Shown here piece after piece: positions 57,960-64,000 of a stretch of 64,000 nucleotides of DNA; within the stretch, counting starts at the first letter, position 1; every line of letters starts with the position of its first letter. The notes under the pieces are model-generated. The model did no database searches. It was not told the origin of the DNA and saw only the letters and a list, made by a program, of their open reading frames with translations. The translations under genes and the position numbers were made by a program. Source of the DNA: Patagioenas fasciata (lineage: Eukaryota > Chordata > Aves > Columbiformes > Columbidae); the NCBI RefSeq assembly GCF_037038585.1, contig NC_092523.1, forward strand, positions 32,217,501 to 32,281,500, read 5' to 3'.

Positions 57960-60360
57960 GCTGTTACAGATCCTTCCCTCCATCCTATAATTTCCAGGCT
58001 GGAGAGCCCAACTTTATGTAGTTGTGACCTTTATGGAAGCTATTCCAGACAAGCTCTTCCACATTTCTGGTCCTACAAGAGGTCTACTTCTTGAGATGAG
58101 GACAAAAGTGCAAACAGAATTCAAGATTTGGGTGTACAATAGGTTTGTGTAGTAGAACAATGATGTTTGCTGTTTTGTTCTCTATTAGATTTTTAAAATT
58201 CTTCAAACATTGCTTGCATTTTTGTCCTCTGCTGAATACAGTGTTTTGTTTGTTTGTTTGTTGTTTTGGTTGATTGGTTGGTTTTTTGTTTGTTTGTTTT
58301 TTAAGAAATACCAATTTAAACTCAAAGTCATGTCTACATACATAAAACCTATCCATGTGTATTATTTTACATTTATCAGTAATTAATTTAGTCCATCAGT
58401 ATCATGAGGTATTGCTGCAAACACCTACAGCAATCTATCACTTTCTTTAACTGAATAATGTATCAGTGAACTTCGCTACCTCTGGCCTCTCCTCCCCTCC
58501 CTCTGTCTTTCAAAACATTTTTAAATTGAACACCACAGGCTCTTAAAGACCTGTTGGATCTCTAGTGATGAATTCCTACCAGTGCAAAATGGACAATATA
58601 GTCTTACTATTTGCTTCTTAATTTTTAACTTGTTACTACTGAGAGGCCTGTATCTCTTATCCTATGATACTTCAATTTCTCTAAGAGCCTTTGATGAAGG
58701 ACATGCTTAAATAAGTTTTGGAAAACTGACTAGCTTCTATTGAATAGACCTACCTCATCCCTTTGTTCAGTTATTTTTTGAATAATTTTTTAAAGATTCT
58801 GCATTCCTCTATGAAAGCTATGCTGGTTCTTCCTAGTTTTATTGTACTTATTCATAAATCTAGTGATTTAGAAGGAGGCCTAGGGAGTATTTGCAGCTCC
58901 TATTAATTTTGTCAGATTAGGTATCATATTTATCACCTCCATTTTTTTCAGACCAGGAAACTTTTAAGCATCACACCATTGTTAGTGACTTGAGAGTTTT
59001 GTACTCTAGTTCTTTTAACCTGCATGGATACAATCTGGCCCTGGTAAAATTTTACAGTTTATTGTTGCCAGTTTCTTCTGAAATCTCTTCTAGTAATGCT
59101 TTTATCGGTGACAAATCTTCTGATATGCTCTTGACAGAGAAATACGCCAGAATAGGTATGGCCCTAAATACTTTCCCTACCTTGATCATTTACTAGCCCT
59201 GTAGATTTTCTGTCAGGATTTTACCTACTAAAGACAGCCTGGAAATGGCTTTACTATCAGTTTTTGCCAAGCTTTTCTTCAAAGTCTCTTTTGGCCTGCC
59301 TTATTTTGTTTATACATTTAATTTGGTCATGCTTTATTTTCTTCATTTAGGCACAACTTCAACTTGAAGAAAGCCCTTTTACTTCTAATAATACTTTTAA
59401 TAAGAGACATCCTCTTACTCCTTCATCCTGCTGTTTAGCTATGCAAAACTTTATTTGTCCTTTAAAGTCTTTTTTCTGGAAGTCAAATTGCAGTGAGCTC
59501 CCATATTTAAACAATCTTCATGACTCTTATAAACATTATAACATTTGTCTCTCTTTATTTTTAAACAGTTTTTGCGTTTTTATGTAGTTTCCTCTTTGAA
59601 GTTAAACATTGCCATGGGAGACTTTTTTCCCCCCTTTTTTTAAATTTGATTTCAAGAATACTCCATCTAAATATGTTAGCTGCTGTCACACAGTGGTTTT
59701 AGCTTTATTTTGAACCAGTTTTTTCTGTTGCTGCTTAAAACCGGGTCCTAGAGCTATTTAGAATTACTTTTTTTTTCTTTTCCAAGAGGAACAAATAGCC
59801 TCTGTATAAGCAATCATTTGCAAAAACTAAAATTTTACTCTGAATCACCTCCCAGCCCATTTACACAATCTCAGTTGTTTCCCATTGTTATTGCATTTTC
59901 TGCCTTCATGCCTGTTTGATCTTGTCTAGGTTGTCACAAGCAATGTCATCATTTAGGTAGGACAGTTAGTACTACAGTCCTAATACTGTACTGCAGTCCC
60001 ATGGTGCTACAGTCCTACTTTTCATATTTAGTTTTGTAATTTCAATATGTAGGTACTCTTTGTTTTTCTTATGTAGTTAATCTATGAGATTCAACTCAAA
60101 ATTTTCTTCAAAACAAAAAATCTGCTCTTTGACAGGCATTACTTTCTCAATCTTTCCCATGTAATTTGTCACTGATATTAGCTTGTCACGTTGATTAGTT
60201 TTCTTCCACTAGATTTTTAATGTCTCTATTACATCAACCTTTTCTTTTATAACCAGTAACTCTAGATTTTACTTTTTTTTCCAGGCTTTCAATATTTGTA
60301 CAGAAACACAAATATATTGGGTCCGTCCAACTGTCTGTTTCTGGTTAAGCGGAGCTCTTG
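57960..60360 (-). mobile_element. Ancient CR1/L3-like LINE remnant
   Basis: On the minus strand 59266-59328 reads DQIKCINKIRQAKRDFEEKL, a CR1-type block just before the reverse transcriptase. Further along, about 59019-59046 reads LPGPDCIHAG, matching the RT entry motif (S/G)PDGIHPR. The order (linker, then GPDGIH, then 3' sequence to the left) is right for a minus-strand LINE. The left part (58000-58450) resembles the 3'UTR of old amniote CR1/L3 elements. Many stops and indels show it is long dead. Ends are approximate, and the recall of consensus is from memory. Confidence 0.55.
58235..58305. repeat. GT-rich low-complexity tract
   Basis: GTTTGTTTGTTTGTT, GGTTGATTGGTTGG and poly-T blocks, inserted within or expanded inside the old LINE. 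Confidence 0.85.
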
Positions 60361-62530
60361 GCAATTTCTATTTACTTGAGAATATTGAATTTTTCATACT
60401 GACAGAATTTTTTGTGACACAGCACAACATCCAAAATATCATATGTTTTCTGCGTTCTAGCAAGAGTCTCTTAGTTTTTCAGTGTGGATAAGTACAACTC
60501 AGAATGAGTTCTCCTTCCATGCTCAACAAAGGAAAAGTACTGCTTGTGAGATGATATAACAGACAGAATTTTTAGCAAGCTGTTATTTTTCCTGGCTTTA
60601 AAAAGTACAGTAAGAGTCAATTAAAAATAAAGAGAACCTCAAAATTTGGCTCAATGAAATTAGCACGATTGATTGATTAACCTTGCCTAATTCTCATGTG
60701 ATATATGTCAATCTGTGATTTGACTATGAGGAAAATAAAGCAGGTTTACTAACAACTTGCCTCATGAACGACTTTCTCATATCTAGTGTAATTTCCAAAG
60801 GGAAAGGGAACTGCTTACATCTAAACTCTACTTGGATTCAAATCCACAGTTCTGATTTATAGTAAGTGGCATGAAGTGCCTTCAGGAGCAATAAGGATCT
60901 CTTAACTCTCACAAGCTTGTTCTAAAAACTCTCTGCACAACCACCTACATAGATTTATGTGGTTTTCATCTGAGCTTCATCTATGTTTCTTCTGCCTAGT
61001 TTTCAGATACTCAAACTTTCTGGAAAAAATCAGTATATTTCACCCATGGACAGGAAAAAGAGAAAATAAAAAATAATAATTAAAAAAAAATAAAATCAGT
61101 CTTAGATTTCATTCTGCTGACCAAAGGATTCAAAGCAGGACCCTTCCTTCTTCTTCTCCACCCTCTCGATCAGGAAAAGAAAGCCAAGTCAAACAGTGTC
61201 TTTAAATGGCCTGGAGGGAATGGGAATATGTTTATTTCTACAAGAGAGGAACATACATTGCAATAGTGTTTTGGAAGAAGCTGAGTTTTTCTATCTCAAA
61301 AGCAACAGCCTGCTGAGAAAAATGAAATTAAATATCATAAAAAGTCACTGTAGTAATTCGTCTCCTTGTGTTTCTCCAAAAAGTGCTCCATTTTTTTCAT
61401 CAAAACTACTGTAGACTTTATTTGAGAACCTAAAAAATTAGGTATGCAGTGACACACATCAGGAAAAAGCATACACACATGCTTTGCCTAAAATAAACAG
61501 CTGTTGGGAGAGACCAGTTCAGAAAATGCCAGGTAAAGAAAGAAAAGAGCAAAACCAACCTGTAGAACTGAGAGCTAGAAGGCCTCAGGAGTGAAAAAGA
61601 AACCATCAGCCAAGCCAGTCTGGAGAGTGGCATCTAAGAAAAAACTTCAATCATTTATTTGAAGCTGTTGCCTCCATCATTTTTTTTTCTGATGACTGTG
61701 GTTGTCTAGGCTTAAAGAAAAGACTGCCAAGAGATTTATTTCAATGATTCCAACCCCTTACATGGAGATAAATAAAGTTGGCCAGAAAATCTATTTTCAA
61801 TGCAACACAGATGACAGAAAAGAGAAGGCAAAAATAGAAGTTAAAGGGAATGCAGATTAAGAACAGATGGAAAGCACTTTTTACTCAGAGAATAGACATG
61901 ACAAATTACTTATGAACAAGGTGGCCAAGAGGTCATTCAAGAAAAAGATGTCATATTAGGGAAAAAAATGGGCCAAAGGTTTATTCAGGCACAACTCCCA
62001 CCAGTTTCAATGGGACTCCCACCAAAGAAAGAATGGTAAAGACAGGACCCTGGAAGTCTTCAGAAAAGTTGGTGTGCCAAAACATTATTCCTAAAAATAT
62101 CCATGTACTCTGATTTGTTTTCACTCTTAGTATAGATTACTTCTTGAATAAGCTCTAACTACATGGACTCTTTTCAAGTGCTTATTGAATATGCTACCTT
62201 CATTCTCACTTCTTTAAGATGTATCAGTATCTCCAAACCCACAGCAGCATCACAAAAAATGCAGAATTCACTGCTACTTTTTCATGCTCTTTATAACTGC
62301 ACATGGGAAAGCTCCTTCAGATACAATATCAGATTAGACTGTGAACTCAGAATCGAGTAAGGAAACAAGAGAAAAGCAAAGCTGTGCAGCAGATTGGTAA
62401 CACTGGAAAAAACTATGCCTTGGAGCCTCAGTCCCAAGCCTCTCCACATCTCTTTGCTTCATGACACAACACCACTCGCCTACAATAGAGAGATGTTATT
62501 TGGCACAAAATGGTCTCTACTGTGGGATTT

Positions 62531-62549
62531 AAAAAAAAAAAAAAAAAAA
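62531..62549. repeat. Poly-A tract
   Basis: About 19 A in a row on the plus strand. A second A run followed by GAGAGAGAAAGAAGAAG lies at 62850-62895. Confidence 0.9.
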
Positions 62550-64000
62550 GGTATTAAAAACCATCTCAGAGTGTTTTATTCTCACTACACTGGTCTTTGG
62601 TCTTCATGTTTGCTTCCCTTCTATTAGCTAAACCTGAAGTAAAAGTGACTTTAACTGCCCAGTTCTGCCATGGTAATTGCCAAGCTGCACGTTACAATAA
62701 TCACTGTGCATCCGGAAGGAGAACACAAGGCAAAAATCCTATCCGGAAGCCAAGAACAAAATAGCTCTGCTTCCCTCTATCAGCAAGTGCTCCCAGCTCC
62801 TTTAAGAGGAACAGTTACAAATTTCTCTAATTCGTTACCATACACATACCAAAAAAAAAAAAAAAGAGAGAGAGAAAGAAGAAGAAAGAAAAGGCCAGAA
62901 AACCCTCCCAGCCTTGACTAAGCTTCTAATTAAAGGTAAGCAAGGAACATCTGAGCTCAGATCACATCCTCAGGAGCTTCCCTGTTGTTCAAACAGTTAA
63001 AATGCATTGCTGTACAACAAAAGCCTGTTAGAGCAAGTGCCAGATAAAAGCTGATCAAGTACTTTGACATTTGACTGCACCAAGGAGTTTTTATGATTCT
63101 TCAAGAGTTCTACTTTCACAACAGTCTGTGACCCAAAGCCAAGGAACAGGGAGGGCCCATTAGGTTACTGGCACACATGTAGTCCTAGAAAGGCTTCTTC
63201 TCGTCCGTCCAGGTCTCCATCTTCCCCTGGGCTCCTATATTGTCCAGGAATTTCAGCCACCTTCTCTACTCACCTTGTGATGTTACACATGCGAGTAAAG
63301 CCAAAAAGAAACTGAATCCTGGGAAGGCGTGACAGGGCTCTGACCGGCTTCAGCACTGCAGGCATGCAAAACCTAAGGGAAGAGCTTCTGCAAGCCAAAA
63401 GCCTGAGCCTAATGAGAAAAAAGGAGCACAGCTGGTATGGTTTGAGGCCAAATGGAATATTTGAGCTTTCTTCACCCTGGTTGACCCCAGCTATCCCTGT
63501 GTTTAGTGTAATTCCTTGGAGTGAAAAAATACAACATGCGAAAGACCAAGTGCTATTACATTTTTGCTTTCACACAAAGATACTATAGTGCTGTATTCAT
63601 GAAACAAAATATAATAAGTGATCTTTTTACATAATCTTGGAATAAGAATAAAGGAAAACCAAATTGCCAGTTGATGCTCCCATTTAATGTGGTTTCTATT
63701 CTATTTCATGAGAAACATGAAAACTGTAGTTGATCCTTGTAACTTTTTATATTTTCATCTCTGAAAAGATTTCCCAAGTACAGTAAAGTAATGCACAATC
63801 CATCTGTAAGGTGGAGTCAGATGGCTGCATATGTCAAAATAATCAACAAAAGCCAAAAATACAAAAATTATTACATATAAGTGGACACCTTAAGCTATGC
63901 ATTGTAAAAAACCTGACAGGATAAGGGAAAATATTCAAGAAAATTCTAATTGAGCCTAATTTACAAAAGGACCAAAGTGAAACTGGAATACTGGAAAAGA

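Larger units (their letters stand above)
55752..64000 (-). other. MTMR7: MTMR7 intron 1 (partial, runs off the right edge)
   Basis: More than 8.2 kb of AT-rich sequence with no CpG island and no match to the expected short first exon. It holds an ancient CR1/L3-like LINE (57960-60360), a GT-rich tract inside it (58235-58305), A runs at 62531-62549 and 62850-62864, and a GA-rich patch (62865-62895). Open frames such as 56206-56691 lack recognisable families. Confidence 0.75.

Noticed and set aside
61380-61400. Possible MTMR7 first exon (minus-strand ATGGAGCAC)
   Set aside because: The codons that follow do not give the expected N terminus, there is no donor at the right place and there is no CpG island nearby.

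Overview
The window is vertebrate nuclear DNA, almost certainly from a bird. The evidence is short GT-AG introns, three protein genes whose exons translate cleanly to CNOT7, VPS37A and MTMR7, avian-type CR1 LINE fragments, and an ERVL-like LTR with a 5-bp target duplication. The gene order CNOT7 - VPS37A - MTMR7 is the same as in human 8p22, so this is conserved amniote synteny.

Layout: positions 1-5000 hold the 5' part of CNOT7 on the minus strand (intron 3, coding exons 3 and 2, intron 1, and an untranslated first exon somewhere in the CpG island). A CpG island at about 4240-5830 is the shared, divergent promoter of CNOT7 and VPS37A. VPS37A runs on the plus strand from its ATG at 5292 to its stop at 16579-16581 in 11 coding exons (395 codons, intact), followed by a probable 3'UTR intron. 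An 8.5-kb interval (16582-25102) holds the convergent 3' ends of VPS37A and MTMR7. MTMR7 on the minus strand fills 25103 to beyond the right edge. Thirteen exons covering all but about the first 8 codons were placed, and all are in frame. The PTP motif HCSDGWDRT is intact, so an active phosphatase is expected. The first exon and promoter of MTMR7 lie to the right of the window.

The genes have related cell biology but no operon-like link. CNOT7 is a deadenylase of the CCR4-NOT complex. VPS37A is an ESCRT-I subunit in endosomal sorting. MTMR7 is a 3-phosphoinositide phosphatase acting on the endosomal lipid PI3P.

The most unusual object is a 1042-bp solo LTR at 31289-32330, inserted antisense in an MTMR7 intron. 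Between its TATA box and its AATAAA signal lies an array of about 15 short, non-identical inverted repeats (31619-32054). Each is a 5-8 bp stem with a 3-8 base loop, and nearly all are followed by TGTA. The arm sequences differ from unit to unit, but the two arms stay complementary, including a paired C-G to T-A change between duplicated units. This looks like an array conserved for hairpin structure inside the long R region of an endogenous retroviral LTR, and I do not recognise it from any described element.

Other mobile DNA includes a CR1 3' end with its decayed RT C-terminus (46522-46975), a short CR1 tail (53462-53555), an ancient CR1/L3-like LINE with readable RT-region residues (about 57960-60360), several MIR-like fragments, and several GT/AC-rich low-complexity tracts. 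Coordinates of exons were derived by hand from splice consensus and reading frame. Transcript ends and repeat boundaries are approximate.
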